Assembly: GCA_002943765.1 (NCBI GenBank)
Contig: PQWQ01000018.1
Location: 1-64,000 of the forward strand
From: Psoroptes ovis
Lineage: Eukaryota > Arthropoda > Arachnida > Sarcoptiformes > Psoroptidae
Direction of reading: 5' to 3'
DNA: 64,000 nucleotides
Shown one piece after another: positions 1-14,635 of this stretch (the stretch's first letter is position 1; each line of letters starts with the position of its first letter). The notes under the pieces were generated by a model, which made no database searches, was not told where the DNA came from, and was given only the letters and a program-made list of their open reading frames with translations. A program made the translations under genes and the position numbers.

Positions 1-193
1 AATTATAATGATCAAAAATTCAATAATCACATGGTCATTATGACAATTGGTGAATTGAAAATGACAAAACTTCAATGATATGTCGCGAATCTAATGACAG
101 GGAGAGAGATAATAATAAACAATTATTTAGTATTGGTCAAACATCAGAAAAAGTTTCGACAATTTTGTTTAATTATTTTTTTTGAAATATTTA

Positions 194-266
194 ATTGTCC
201 AAAAAGTAATCGTCTGACAATCAATTGGAAGCTTGCTTGAAAATCGGTCAGAACTTTATGGACAAT
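194..266. mobile_element. Short TIR element copy A (diverged)
   Basis: The left end reads TTGTCCAAAAAGT and the right end AACTTTATGGACAA, about 73 bp apart. This matches the family consensus TTGTCCGAAAAGTT / AACTTTTCGGACAA with a few changes. No coding capacity. Confidence 0.5.
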
Positions 267-444
267 CAATCAATTTTTCAAAAATATATCTCAAAAACAT
301 ATGGCAACATCATTATGAAACATCTTCATAACTGATAATTGATAACACCAGATCTAGTCGTGCACTGAAGAAAAATGTTTCGGTCAATCATTTGATGTCC
401 ATATCAAAATAATATTCTGTCCAGCATATTGGTGACATGTATCG

Positions 445-516
445 GGTTGTTTGACAAGTTTTAGCCAATTATCAGTAGGACATTTTCATTTTCCAAATTA
501 GCAAAAACTTATCGAA
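445..516. mobile_element. Short TIR element copy B (strongly diverged)
   Basis: The left end GTTGTTTGACAAGTT and right end AAAAACTTATCGAA are about 72 bp apart. They resemble the family ends but carry several substitutions, so membership is uncertain. Confidence 0.3.
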
Positions 517-2074
517 TAATTAGTTTTAAAAGGGAAAAACTCTTGAAATTCTTGAATCATTTTCACAAGAACTTTCCATTGAATTTTTGAATTATTTTCT
601 CGAGAATTTTTCCTGAAATTCAAACTTAGATTTTAATTTCTCCAGAAAATCATTATACTGTCAATTTTTTCGATTTTAAAATCAAATAGAAATGGCAATT
701 GAAACGCAAGCAAAATCAATGAGAAGAAGAAAAATGTAGAATCAAAAGATGATCGCATCCCTGTAACCGGTTAAAATATGAATAAGAACAGGAACGAATA
801 TTTCGTACAGCTTGAAATATTTTCTGATTTCAAATATCCAGAAAAAAATAATAAAAATACTAGAATATTTGAATATAGAAGCATCAAAACATATCGAAAC
901 AAGTGGATTGCCATTGTGTTTGTTGGTTCATTTTGTTTTTTGTTTTTTAGGTTCATTCAATTTTTTATGATTATTATTTTATTTGAATTTCTATTTCTTT
1001 CATTCAATCATTCATTCATTGATTATTATTCGAATTGAATGTTCAAGTGTTTTTCTTCTTTTTATTTTTACTATTTTCTGCTGATGTTTGATGTTTGTTG
1101 AAATTCAAATTCTTTCAATATCTTTATGAATGTATGCGTGTACTATGTGTGTGTTCAATTCAATATGTAAACAATTGTCAAATGTTTATTATTTGACAAA
1201 TATTTTCATTATTATTTCTTATTTAAATACATTTCTACGCTATGAATTTGTTATGATTTATTTGTATTTTTATAATTCATTCATTTTGTTCATTTTGTTC
1301 ATTCATTCACTTCATTTCTTATATCTGCTTATCATATCAAATCATTATTATTCGCTTATATATATCATTTGTTATGATAAGAATTTCCTAAGAATAAGAT
1401 TATTAAGAATACTGATAATTTTAGAGATATTAAGGAAATTAAGAGAAAATATAATTTTATAACGGAAACAGTTTTGATGAATTGTTTTTCTTTCAAAGAA
1501 GATTTGATTATTTTTTTGATAATAACTTCAACAAGTCCGGTATTTAAATCGATGAAAAAATGTCGAGAAAAATTTCGCCAAAAAAAAACTTCCCGTGCAA
1601 TCCAAGTTGTCAGGAAATCTTTGGGTGAAATCAAAAAATTAAAGCGAAAAATGCCACAAGAAATCAATGGATTCTTTCGTAATTTCATTTTGCACCCAGA
1701 ATTTTTATCCACATTCAATGGTGCACTGATTCCATGGGTATTTACCATGAATATCATGTACATATCGCAGCACACCAAGAACTAATACATATCAAAAAAA
1801 ATTCTAACCCTGTTAAACATTATGAACAATGGCAAACAATTGTATGAAAACAAGAATCAAATAACTTTCAGAGATATCCTTTGGTATATTCATGTGTCAA
1901 GATTTATTCTATTTTCTCAAAACATTTTTTAAACATCTGATAATTTGTTTTTTTGTATTTAAAATTTTTTTCTTTATTTAAATTCATTCATGTGTATTTT
2001 ATTCTATTTTTTCGTTTGAATTTTTTATTCAATTTTTGCTCTTTTTTCGTTGCTGCTTGTTATAATTTATCAAT

Positions 2075-2149
2075 GGTTGTCCGAAAAGTTTCTGGCGGTT
2101 TTCAATGGCGGTTGCCATTGATTAAGCATGAATAACTTTTCGGACAACC
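2075..2149. mobile_element. Short TIR element copy C (best-preserved ends)
   Basis: The 16-nt terminal inverted repeats are perfect: GGTTGTCCGAAAAGTT at 2075-2090 and its complement at 2134-2149. The element is 75 bp long. The match continues outward imperfectly (TTATCAAT on the left, ACTGATAA on the right). The interior shows no coding frame. This is the reference copy for the family. Confidence 0.8.
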
Positions 2150-5100
2150 ACTGATAATACCATCATTGAATTATAATAAAAGTTTTTGATAAAAAAATTT
2201 AAAAAAAACACCAACACACAACAGATAAAACAAACTGATATTATCATTATTCAAAATAGAGAATAGGAACTGTAATAGAATATGCAATTTCATGATAACA
2301 GAGACCAAAAACCACCAAAAACCAAATGAAAAAAATTACAAACATTTAAATCAAATTTAAATATAAATAATTTGTAATTTGTATACCTCGTTCAACGCGG
2401 CCACACGAGGTCTTTTGAATTGTAGAAGAATCGTATTCAATTAGAGCAAAGTTAGTGCTTTAACTCTTTACATTTACAGATAAGCCACATGTCAAGTGAA
2501 ACCATCATTTTGTGGTTACTCAAATGGCAAAGAACTTTGTTGGCATCAAATCGTTGGCTTATGAAAAACATGTCAATTATGTTTGTAAACAGTTCGTGAA
2601 TTATCTCAGATTTTTAAATGCTAAAATCATGCAGAATATTTTGTAATGTGTTTCATCCATGTTTCAATGTGCTCGATGCGCTACGTGTAGGCTCAGGTGA
2701 TTGTGTATAATGTGCATACATTGTGTGTGTGTGTATAATGTGCAACGGTCGTTGAATTTTAGGAGTGATTTACTTTTCAAGGTGGTCCATAAAGTTGGTT
2801 CTGATTCCTGCAAAAAGCATTTTTATCATGAATACTCGAACGAATTTTTCTTACAAACTCAGTGGAGGATTTTCGTATTTATTTCAATCATCTATTCTCT
2901 AAGATAATTTGTCATCAGTGCATCACGATAATTGCATCATTTTTAATGTACGCCAACATTGGAAAAAATCAAACAAGAGCATCAAGGTTTCGTCATATTG
3001 AATTGAATCTTAAATAATAAGTATAGTCAACATCAATGCTGATATTTTCAATTATTTATCATTCATTTATTATTTATTATTAATTATTTCATTTCAAAAA
3101 ATATAGTCAACTAATAGAATAGAATAAAACTAATCGAAATTCGTTGAAGCATTCATACAAAATAAATCAATAAAACATTAATATATCTTTTTCATCTAAA
3201 GCAAAATTATATTACTTCATGATGATTCCTTAACATTTTGTTATGAATTGAGAAAATTTTTGTTTTGTAAAATATTTAATGAAGTTTATACGGTCTTGTA
3301 GAGGTTATACAAGCATTTTTGGCAATCAACCTTTTGTTTATTCATTTTGAATTTCATTTGAATTGATTCACAAAATCATTAATATTATTGAAAATGAATA
3401 AATTAAAAGCATTATTCGGAATTGATATTTATATGGAAAAAATGAAAATGAAAATTTGTTACATTTTACCCGTGAAATACATGAAAAAAAATTAAAAGAA
3501 ATACTTGCATTCATTAGTCATTTGATTATCTGGAAAAAAATAATGACAAATATCAATGATTAGCATGACAATAATTTCAAATCACACCCTTTATATCCAT
3601 CCCGAATCTCATCCATCCATCACTGCATCATCCATCAGTCCCCCTCCCTGACATGCATCCATTCATCTTTCCCCTTCCATTCCTATCCCATTCATCCATA
3701 CAAACAATTAATAAATCTTCATCAATGATAATTGAACATTAATTGATAATTTCCCTTTCTCGCTCTCTCTGTCCCTATAACTTTGGTTCCAAAAACAAAC
3801 GAAAAAATTCCTCACTATACAATACACTAATAAAGATAAATTAATAATAAAGATAATCAAATAAATAAAATATTCTTTGATTATTCGTTTTTTTTTTCAA
3901 ATGAATTCGTTTTTCGTTTTGTTTCCTTTGGAGAATATATTTTTTGATCATTTTTAATCATATGATGATGATGATGATGAAAATTGAAATTTTTGCGGAC
4001 CCACTAAAATTGATTATATTAATAATAATAATAATCATAATCACAAATCATAACAAATCACAAATTACAAATCAAAAAAAAAAAATCTAAAAATCTAAAA
4101 ATCATAATTCATAATTCATAAATCACAAATCATAATCAAATACATCAATATTTCTAGAATGTATGTATGCATGCGTATATATGTGTGCATTTACTTTATC
4201 GTAAAAAAAAAACATTGAATAATTGATTCAATCAATGATTCATAATTTCAATAGTAATAATGTTTTGAATATATTCATATTTTTGATTCATACAAATGTA
4301 TATATTTTCAATGTATATCATCAAATGTATATGCGGAGGCAAAAACACATACAAATATGAATTTGGAAAATTTAAATTTATAATTTATGAATTCATATCT
4401 GAATCAAAATATATATATATTCATCAATATAATAATAATCATATATATATTTTATACTTGTGATATTTATGATTTTTGAATTTATATTTTGTTTTTTTCA
4501 TTTTTCTTCTATTTTTTTGATCAATTGAAAATAAATTGAACATAAATTCAAAGAAATTCAAATAGAAAATTTCATAGAAAATAATGATTTCAATTTAAAT
4601 TCTGAATAAGAATTCAATAAAAAGAGAGAGAGAAAAATGAAAAATTCAATTTAAATTCAATTCAAATTTCAAAATTCAAAATTCAATAATGATGATAATT
4701 TACATATATTTATTATTACTATTATTAAAATTCAACATTCAATTTAATTAATATAATACTACAATAGCGATTGTATGGTTATGCATTTAAGTGTAAATTT
4801 TCAAGAAAAAAAGAAAGAAAATTCAAAAATTCAAAAATCATTATTTCAAAATTGTGAAGACAAAAATATATTCGTTGAAAAGAATGAAATTGAAACTGAA
4901 AAAAAAATGAAAACTATTATTATTATTATTGATATTATCATTGAATTTTCTCAAAAAAAAGTTTGAAAAATACAATTTTCAATTAGTATTATCATCAAGA
5001 ATGATAGAAATTTTGATTGAAGCAAAATTTTTAAGACTATTTTGAATATAGAATAAATGGAGATATTTATATATGCCTTCTTATTGATATGTATCGTATT

Positions 5101-5650
5101 GATGGAGAGAAAGCAAAAAAAAAAACAATTGAAAACAATCAATTTCAATTTAAAATTTTCAAACTGAAGACTGTATCTAACACACACACACAGAAACACA
5201 TTTGAATATCATGAATCATTATTATTAACTTTGATTCGTACATTTCAATTCATTGTTTTCGATATTTATGATGAAATTTTGAATTTTAAAAATTGAAAAA
5301 AAATTTGATTCATTTTACAGAATTCCAAGGAAGAATCATATTTTGTTAAGCGAATCACAAAGAATTGAAAGAAGATTGAATCAAATTGAAACATACAAAT
5401 TCTCATGGCCAAAAATTGAATTTCATTTGAAGAAAAAAACATTCTATTTTTGATTGCACGATTTGCCAATCGCATCGAATCACAAAAATCGAGAATTGTT
5501 TTTGTTTTTTTTGAAGAGATGCTCATAATTTATACATTGTAGAATATAAACGCAAATATTGAAAAAATTGAATCAATAATTCAACATTGATTCTATACAC
5601 GTGTTATAATAATATAAACAACGAATATTCGTGATATATACACACGTATT

Positions 5651-5728
5651 TGGTTGTTCGAAAAGTTTTGACCAATTTTCAATTTGATAGTTTTGCTTCT
5701 TTAAGGTTCAGAACTTGTTGGACAAACA
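5651..5728. mobile_element. Short TIR element copy D
   Basis: The left end TGGTTGTTCGAAAAGTT and right end AACTTGTTGGACAAACA give a 78 bp unit. The right end has two changes from consensus. Confidence 0.65.
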
Positions 5729-6381
5729 ACAGTTTTTGGCAGTCATAAACAATCAATTTATCATCATCATCATCGTTGTTTGAAGGTGTATTTTTGATTT
5801 CAATGAAATCCTATTTATTTATTCATTGTTTTGAATCAAATTCAAATTGAAAATTCAAAATTGAATTTGAAATATTTTTTTTTGTCATTTCACTTATGGA
5901 GATAAATTTTAAATTCGAAATTTTGATTTTTTCCAATTTAAATTTGCGAAGAAAAAAAATTAAATTTTCTGTGAATCAAACAAATCTAATCAAATTTAAT
6001 CCAATATAATCAAATTTTTCCCATATTCAATTCAAGGAAATTGTGTTCACTTGTCATTTGTTTTTCTTTTCATATTTTTCTGTCATTTTTCACTATCATT
6101 CTCGTAGCGATAACAAAACATGGCCACATTTGAAACCGATACGATTTGAAATGGACACACATAAAACATGGACATTTACAACCGAGAAACATTGAAAAGC
6201 ATAATGTTTTTTCTTGTCAGGTAAAAATTTTACAGGTAAACAAGGCTTACTGAAACATAAATTTTTGATGATTTTTTCTCCTTCTTTGAATGATAAAAAC
6301 ATTGAAAAGAAAAAAAATGATTACTTAATCTTATATAAATGATTCGTACATATAAATTATTAGATGTTTTTCTGGGGCTTG

Positions 6382-6455
6382 ATGTCCGTTAAAAGTTTGT
6401 ACCGTTGTTACAGGAACTGGAAATTGATATGATACGACCGAACTTTTCGGACACC
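6382..6455. mobile_element. Short TIR element copy E
   Basis: The left end TGTCCGTTAAAAGTTT carries a small insertion. The right end AACTTTTCGGACAC is nearly consensus. About 74 bp. Confidence 0.65.
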
Positions 6456-7045
6456 GTATCGGAAAGTGAACCTGATTAGTGTTTGAAATTTTACAATTTT
6501 TTTTTTTTTTTGATCAAAATTTTATTTATATTTTAATCATATTTCATTCTTTGGTAAAAAAATAGTGTTGAAAAAGGTATTAATTTCATTTTTAGTACCA
6601 GAAAAACGAAAAAATAAATAAATGAAGATTAATGAAACATGTTAGGTTGATTGTGTTTTTTCAAAAAATAAATTTGTTCCCATTTGAAATCAACAACAAC
6701 TTACTCGGTGACGACAACCGAATGGGATTTTATGTATTTTTAAAACATTTTCATTCACATTGATTCTGTTCGATATTTTTGGGCCAACCAGCTAAGGGCC
6801 TAGGACAAACGGTGCAAGGTGTAGGGCCTTGGGATGATGCGACAAAAAAAGCGTATAAATCTCAATAATAAAAAAATTTAAATTACAATTTTTCAAACGC
6901 ATGTGTTTGTATGTTAAAAAAGAAATATTTTTATTAATATAGAAATATTCGAAAGGAAAAAAAAAATTTTATTTTTATTTCATTTTATTTATCCCCAGAG
7001 GGTCTTTGTGTATATATTTTGAATCATTTTTTTTTCTCAGACTTA

Positions 7046-7122
7046 GGTTATGCCGAAAAGTTATGGTCAATTTGGAGCCCAGCGATTCGTATATTGATTA
7101 CCGAACAAACTTTACGGACAAT
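7046..7122. mobile_element. Short TIR element copy F
   Basis: The left end GGTTATGCCGAAAAGTTATGG pairs with right end AAACTTTACGGACAAT. About 77 bp, with a non-coding interior. Confidence 0.65.
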
Positions 7123-9507
7123 GTCAGTAATGATATTTTGTTTATTTAAAGTGTGTGGCTATTACTTTATTTTATTTCATTTTTATTTCATTTGATTCTC
7201 CCCTAAATTCATTTTTATTGGATTCCAAAAAAATTCTTTGAACAGAATTCTTTAAATTCAAAGAATCCATGATTCGATCCATGAGCTTATCTTGAATATG
7301 TAAAATAAAAAAAATAATGAAAATTCATAATACAAATAATAAATAACAAAATCACAGATCATTGATCGATCGAATCGATAGATGAATCGATCGATTTTGT
7401 ATTTTTTTTTTGGTTTTTTTTCGATTCCAATTCCTATTCCTATTCATTCTTTCACATAAAATTTACCGTATAAATATTTGAACATGAATATTGAATGGAA
7501 TATTGCTTCGCTTCCCTACCACCCTGCACTCTCATCTGCACTACAGTACCTGTGTTTCTATTATTATTGTCATGATTATTATATTTTGACGATTCTTTAT
7601 TTTTGTTTCGATGATAATAATTTCTTTTTTGTTCAAGGAAATTCCCTTACTGTGACTGTGTTGATAAAATGAATAAAATATAAATAAAAATAACAATAAT
7701 GAAAAGGGAATAGGAATTGAATGATAAGAGAAATGAAGATTCACCAGAATTAGAATCGAAATTGCTTTATTTTGTTTTGAATTGAATGGTATTTGAAAGA
7801 AATTTTGAATATCAAATGAATATCAATGAAAACAAAAGAATCAAATCTTTGATTCAAATAAAATCGATTCCATGATCAAATCAAATGATGATGATAATCA
7901 TAATGTCATGGTGATTCTTTATTCTTTTTTTTATCGATGATCATCTTTATTCATTATTTTTGCATTCGTAGAATAGAAAAGGGGCCAACCGATGTGGACG
8001 CCAAGTACACTGTTGGCCATGTTGGCCAAGTTGGCCAATTTCCTCAAATGGTGAATGATGATTTGTCTTTATTAAAATTTATGTTTGAATCAGATTAATT
8101 TGAATTTTCCAAATTAATTCGATGCTACGATTCAATTTGAAATTTTCCAAAATCAAAATTCAATTCTGAATTAATTAATTTTAATGGATTTTTGTGAAAT
8201 TCATAATTAATATTCAATTTAAAATTAACTAGAAATAATTTCGAAATCTTGCTAAAAATTGATTTCAAATTAACTTGGAGATTTAATTGAAAATTTATTA
8301 ATAATGTGAATTTGAAATGTCAATCGAAATCTTAATTGAATTTTAAATTAATTCAGTTTTAAATTTAATTAAAATTTGTAATTAAATTTGAGATTTAAAA
8401 TTAAAACTAATTGACATGTTCCATTTAATAAGTAATAATAATTGAATCAACTTACCAATCAAATTAAATTATGTTCAATTTTTTTTTGTAAAATTGTATT
8501 TGAAAACTGAATAAAATAATTTGAAATTTTATTTGGTTGATTTATTCATTTGTTCATCAGTTTATTAGTTGATTAATTCATTCGATGATTCAAAATCATC
8601 AATCATTTGAATGCATTCAAATATCCAAGATTCGAGCAAAATAACAAAAGCAAAAAATCGATTCGTCGATTGATTGATTGATTTACTTGTTATTATCTTT
8701 GAATTTTATCATTATTTGATCATTATTATCATCATTGAATCACTGTATCCATATTTATTTATCATTTATCATATATCATCATGTTCAATGCTGTGGTATT
8801 TTTTGGCAACAAAATAAAATATCGACAAATGGTGGGTACACATTCAAAAAAAAAAAACTAACAAAATCGATGATGATAATAAATCAAAGCATTTTTTTTG
8901 AATGAGGGTAGAAAAAAATATTTGTTCATCGTAATTCTGTTGATTCTAATTTAATCATTGATTTTGAAATCAAAATACTTTGATCATAATTCAATCATAA
9001 TCAAACAAAACACACACAATTCATAAATTGAACACTTTTCGAATGAAGAATGAACAAAAAACATTTGTCAAAGATTTCAAAGTTTCTTTTAGTGCAGCAT
9101 TCACTGTTTGCTTGTTGGTGAGGTATATCTGGGCATCCATTCGATTCGTTGAGAGGGTTCGCATAACCGAGAGTTAATAACCGGATTCGTCGTGAATATT
9201 TTTTCATATTCTTTTATTTGAATATTTGAATTCTTTATGAACATTTGAAAACGCGCACAGAATTGTGTTTATCATCATCGCTGTTCGATGATGGCCGCAA
9301 AACAATGCACTGACTATAGTCGACAACCGAAAAACGTCATCATCACCCGCGAAATTTTGATCATCAATTTTGATAGATAAAATATGAACATGATTCCAAC
9401 CAGAAGAACTAGAAGACAGAAAATAAATGTATAGTCTTAGGCAACCAAAGAAAAAAAAAACTCCGCCTCGAGTTATCCGCACATACTCGAAATATTTTCA
9501 GAAATTG

Positions 9508-9595
9508 ATTGTCCGAAAAATTTTTTGGCATTGAATCCGATAGAAAACGAATGGAAAGGCTTGATTGAAAATTCGCTAAAACTTATCGGACAGCC
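9508..9595. mobile_element. Short TIR element copy G
   Basis: The left end ATTGTCCGAAAAATTTTTTGG and right end AAACTTATCGGACAGCC bound an 88 bp unit. Its right flank CCTCGAAT is shared with copy O at 61902-61988, so the true element edge may lie slightly further out. Confidence 0.65.
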
Positions 9596-10164
9596 TCGAA
9601 TCTCATACGCTCATATATACATGTTTGATGGTGATTTGTTACATTTTTTTTTCAGTGGTTTATGGACACAACAATATATTCATTTTTTATTCATCATCAT
9701 CATCATCATTATTGTCATCATCATTTTTCCACTGAATCAAATCGAAATTCAAAGAATATCATCAAAAAAAATTTGAAATTGAAATTCGATTATCATTTCA
9801 CATTGTTCACATATTATAATCATATCATCATTATGTATGATCGTATCATTTATTTCAAATGGGTAATTTAACACACAAACACACACACACACACACACAC
9901 AAAAACGTACAAATACACTTGCAAATACTTACCATATTTTATCATTTCAAAAACACTTATTTTCTATTAATTTTTAATTTTCGCAAAGAAAAAGGTAATA
10001 TTTATCATCATCATTGAATCATTCAATCATCTTTGAATCATCATTGGTACTCAATGAATCATTGAAATGAATTGATAAGAATAGGAGAAAACGAAATTCT
10101 TGATTTTTATCGGAGAATCAAGAATAATTTTTGTGAATATTTTTCAATAAAAAAAAAAGGAAAT

Positions 10165-10227
10165 ATTTATTGCTCCTGCTGTTGCTGTCGTAAATAAATA
10201 ATTTACAGCAGAAGCAACAATAATAAA
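10165..10227. repeat. Imperfect hairpin of pre-miRNA size
   Basis: TTGCTCCTGCTG at about 10170-10181 is nearly complementary to CAGCAGAAGCAA at 10206-10217 (11 of 12). GTAAAT / ATTTAC pair closer to the loop, with an asymmetric 8-nt bulge. The outer flanks (TTTATT / AATAAA) can also pair. It resembles no known conserved miRNA that I recognise. Confidence 0.35.
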
Positions 10228-10895
10228 CGATTCAAAGCAAACTGAATATGCTAATATTCTCTGAAATTCAAATATTCAAATAAAAATAAAATGGATAAAT
10301 AATCCATAATTCACATGATTCCTTGCTTAATGACAAATGTTTGTTTGAAAATGAAAAAAAAATGAAAGTTTTTTTTATTGTTTGATTGTCATCATTGTTT
10401 ACATATATTCGGGACATTTTTCATTCTTTCCATATGTTGACATAATTGTTGTTGTTTATCAACCATCAAATAATAAACAATCACACATTTATAACCAACC
10501 AATAATCATCAACAAACAATCACAATGATGGCAATGATGATCATAAGCTTGACTAATGATCCTGAAAATTACTCGGAAAAAAAAGAGAAAAAATTCAATT
10601 CCACAATCAATCAATCAATACAATCAATGAACCAATAAATACTTTGATCATTTTTCAATTTGACACATTTCAAACAAAATTTTCACATTAACTCTTTGAT
10701 GCCAACACGTTGTTTGCTGTTCCTTCCTTCCAAGCCCCTTTGGCAACTACCATTGAGCATATGTTCAATGGAAATGGAAATTCAATGATTCACTGGTGAT
10801 AAAAATAAAGGAAATATTGACAAAGTCACTATTGTCAAATTAATAATGATAATAAAAAACATCAAATCAAATAGCAAAGTAATTAATAAATTGCA

Positions 10896-10966
10896 TTGTC
10901 CGAAAAATTTTCAACGGAATTCCAATGAGTATTTGCATTGATTTTTATGACAAAACTTTTCGGACG
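10896..10966. mobile_element. Short TIR element copy H
   Basis: The left end TTGTCCGAAAAATTTT and right end AAAACTTTTCGGAC give about 71 bp. Confidence 0.7.
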
Positions 10967-12517
10967 AGGCAGTCAAATGACAAATGTTGACAAATGGTAA
11001 ACACGATTTGGTAAACACAATCCAAATGGCCAAATAGAGACTGGATGAATGGTGGTGGTAATAACAAATTTTGACATTTTTTTTCTGTTCTTCATTGAAA
11101 ACAAATAATAGATGAAACAATGCAAATGTAAACATTGAATAATCATTGGGAAAAATTATTGTGGATTCATAATAATGACAATGACAATGGCGTTATCATT
11201 GAATTGAATGTTAATGTTTTTTTTTCATTTAAACATCAAAATTTATGCCAATCAATATGTTTATTGAGTTTTTCTTTTGTTGATTTTGAATGAAATTATT
11301 GCGAAATTTTCCCAAAAATATTGAATAAACAGTCATATTTATTGTATGGAAATCGATTAATGTTCAATTCTGGAAACGATTAAACCCTTTTATTTATTTG
11401 AAATTTTTCAATTTTCAAAATGTCAAATTGTCAACTCGTTTTGACAATGATTCAAGTTGTATAGAAAAACGGTTTAATCGAAACCGATGGAAAAACCAGA
11501 CCAAACAAGATTGTACCATCTCGTCCAGACCGAATCAATTGACATTATCCATTGAACTCCATGATAAAATGGCAATTTGATCCCATTCAGGGCACTGGTG
11601 TTGTTGACATTTGTCATACCTTTGCGTCTACAAATTCAACAACAAAATGTAAATTTATGATCGAGTCTTTGATTGAATCTTTGGTTTAAGAATCTTGTAT
11701 TTAAAATTATGGAAAAAATTGGAAAATTCTGAATTTCGCCCTTGATTTGTGGCTTTGATTTTTGTGTATCGTATTGGTATTGTATTAAATTCATGATTTG
11801 ATTTACAAATTTTGACGATGTTCGCATTGAAAATTGATAATTGAATAAAATTTCAAACCGAACAAAAGACAAGAAATGCACCATTGAACCACAGCATTTG
11901 GTCATAAATTCAGTTTTAAATTTAATTGTAATTCAAAGAAAAAATGAATGAATTAAATTCAGTAAAATTAAATCAAACATTCATTGTTTGGTGACCAAAT
12001 GCCGTAATAACGAAATTGTTTTGGACTGATCGATCAATATATGAATCATGATCGATCCATAATAAAATACACATCGAAACACATTGACAAGAGGCAGATA
12101 ACAAAAGACCTCGAAAGAGAACGAAAAATGATTTCATTGTCCAAAGAATCGTAGAGCCGTAAAGCCATGGATTCATGGGTCCATGGATCTATGGAACCCA
12201 ATACACACGAACACATGTATGTGTACCGATTTAATTCCATAAAAAACTATTCGATCAATGGAAAAATTATATGCACGATTCGATATCGCATTATCTTTAC
12301 GATTAATCTATTTTATTATTATCGTTATTGTTATTCATCTTTCACCATGAAACCACCATCACCGACACTACCACCGCTGCCATAACCAAACACCATTGAC
12401 ATACGAACATCCCCTCATAGCCTAACAATACTTTGCCACAGTGCAGCCACTGCAACATTGTCGATTGATTATAATAATTGAATTATGAATTTGAATATAA
12501 ATATCCGAAATCGGACA

Positions 12518-12600
12518 TTATCCGAAAAGTTTTCGACGATTGTTCCAATAGAAATTTCATTGATATAAATGACGACATACATTTGGAACTTTTCGGACAA
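12518..12600. mobile_element. Short TIR element copy I
   Basis: The left end TTATCCGAAAAGTTTTCG and right end AACTTTTCGGACAA give about 83 bp. Confidence 0.7.
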
Positions 12601-14063
12601 GTAAATGTTTTTAATACATTGATTGATTGAAGCCGATTGATTTGTGTTTGAATGAATGAATGAATGAATATGGCTGAAAAATGAATAAATTTCAATACAA
12701 TCATATTTAATCTTGTTGATAGAATATATATTTGAATAAGTGATTTTAATATGTTGATGTTTTTTTCTGGTTTTTTTTTGTACATAAAAAGCATTTATTG
12801 ATTCCATGAATATTTGGAAATAGGTTTCTGCTCTATTCTTCAATATTCAATGAATAAATAAGATTTTAATAATTAAATTTTCTCTCATCATTTTGGGATT
12901 TCATGACCACTAATTCAACATGGAACATCTCTCGAATGTTGCTCGAAAAGAAAAAAGATCATTTGCGGCAATGATGATCAGCATTATGAAATGTATGTTT
13001 GGCATGAAAAGGATCAGTTACGGTTGAGGATCAGTAGAAACAACGATTCTTTGAAATTGCCAATTCTAAATTTTATGGACTGAGTTTTTCTCTTCATAAT
13101 TCTCTTTATCACATTTGTCTAATGATGTTTCATTAATATTTAAATGCAAAAAATATATTTATATCCGTATTTATATGTGAAATATTATTAATTATGAAAA
13201 ATTACCTTTTCAAGAATTCTGGAAAACTTTTGACTTAGTATGTTTTTAGGCAAAAATACAAACATAACAAGTAATTTATGCAAGGTAGACCCAAAAAAAA
13301 AAATGCACAAACAAAGTAACTGAATATCGCCAAGGTGTACGGATTGGTAAAGTATACACAATTTTCCAAGTGCAGATCTGTAACTTGAAATGTTCAATAT
13401 CTTTGCCAAGGCTTTGAACCCCCTGGCACAATGGCCTTGTTCGATACTTTTTGTATTTACGTTTGGGCTCAAGCAAAGGTAATAACACATACACACACAT
13501 ACAATGCACATATACAAGGTTTCATTTTTGAATAAATTATCAACTTGATTCAAAATGAATCAATGATTCATCGATTCTTTGATTGCAATATTCATAGATT
13601 CTATCGTTCCTGTCATTCACCTATTCAAGGTAAAACATTCTGATACATTGATCAATAGATGTTTTAGTATTGCAAAACATCCATACAAACATCCATATAT
13701 CACACAAAAATATTGCTTGTTTGGCTTTTTTTCGTTTTTTGTTTGTTTGTTTACTTGTATCAATGATACATGTAAACAACATCAACAATGATAAAATGAA
13801 TATGATTCATATATTTTCAAATGTTTTTATTTTTTCGGGTTTTAATGATTGAAAACATGTATTTTCATTTCATTTCATTTTATTTTATATAAAGTAAGTT
13901 TAAAGTTTTATTTTTCTCATTATTTTTCCATTTTGAACATAAATTGAATGACATTTGTTTGTGTATTTGATTCATTATTAAATAATGATGAATCATCATC
14001 ATCAATAATAATAATGATCACTAATTATTTTGATTTATTACAAGTAAAAGTTTTGATCGAGAT

Positions 14064-14136
14064 TTTGTCCGAAAAGTTATTGACCATTTTTACACACAAA
14101 TAAATAGATTTCAGCGTTAAAAACTTTTAGGACAAT
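14064..14136. mobile_element. Short TIR element copy J
   Basis: The left end TTTGTCCGAAAAGTT and right end AACTTTTAGGACAA give about 73 bp. Confidence 0.7.
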
Positions 14137-14635
14137 CAAATATATTCAAGTCAGTTGAAAACATTGAATTATAAGGAACCAAAATCAATGCATTGTCATT
14201 AATTTTATTTAATTTAATAATAACATTATTTGATTATTATTATTATTATTGTCATCAGTAGTAGATATTATTAGGTATTTGTCTTCATCATCAGCAACAA
14301 CAACATCATCATCAACATCATCGACATTAAAATGATTTTGAATTGATGATGGAGGTAAACATTGGTACTATTATGATTATTATTTGATGAAACATCATAA
14401 AAATAATGTTCATAATTTGCATTATTTTTTTGTTTCAAGTTTTTCACCGTTCTTTTTTATGTGATTAAATTAAATTTAATTCAAGTTAAATTTAGTTTAT
14501 TTTGAAGTGCCCGGGAATTCTTAAAAAATGAAAAATTTTCCAGAAAAAAAGGGGAAAATTATAGAAAATTTTAAGGTTCCAAAATTTTATGTGTTTCATT
14601 ATCGAAAATGGGTTCTTTTATTGAACAAAACCCCA

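Noticed and set aside
13390..13450. Possible tRNA B-box (GGTTCAAAGCC on the minus strand)
   Set aside because: The T-arm stem pairs poorly and no A-box or acceptor stem is present upstream.
13188..13553. 121-codon minus-strand frame with some sequence complexity
   Set aside because: Two overlapping minus frames are open, no family is recognisable, and Cys/Tyr-rich parts come from a CA repeat.
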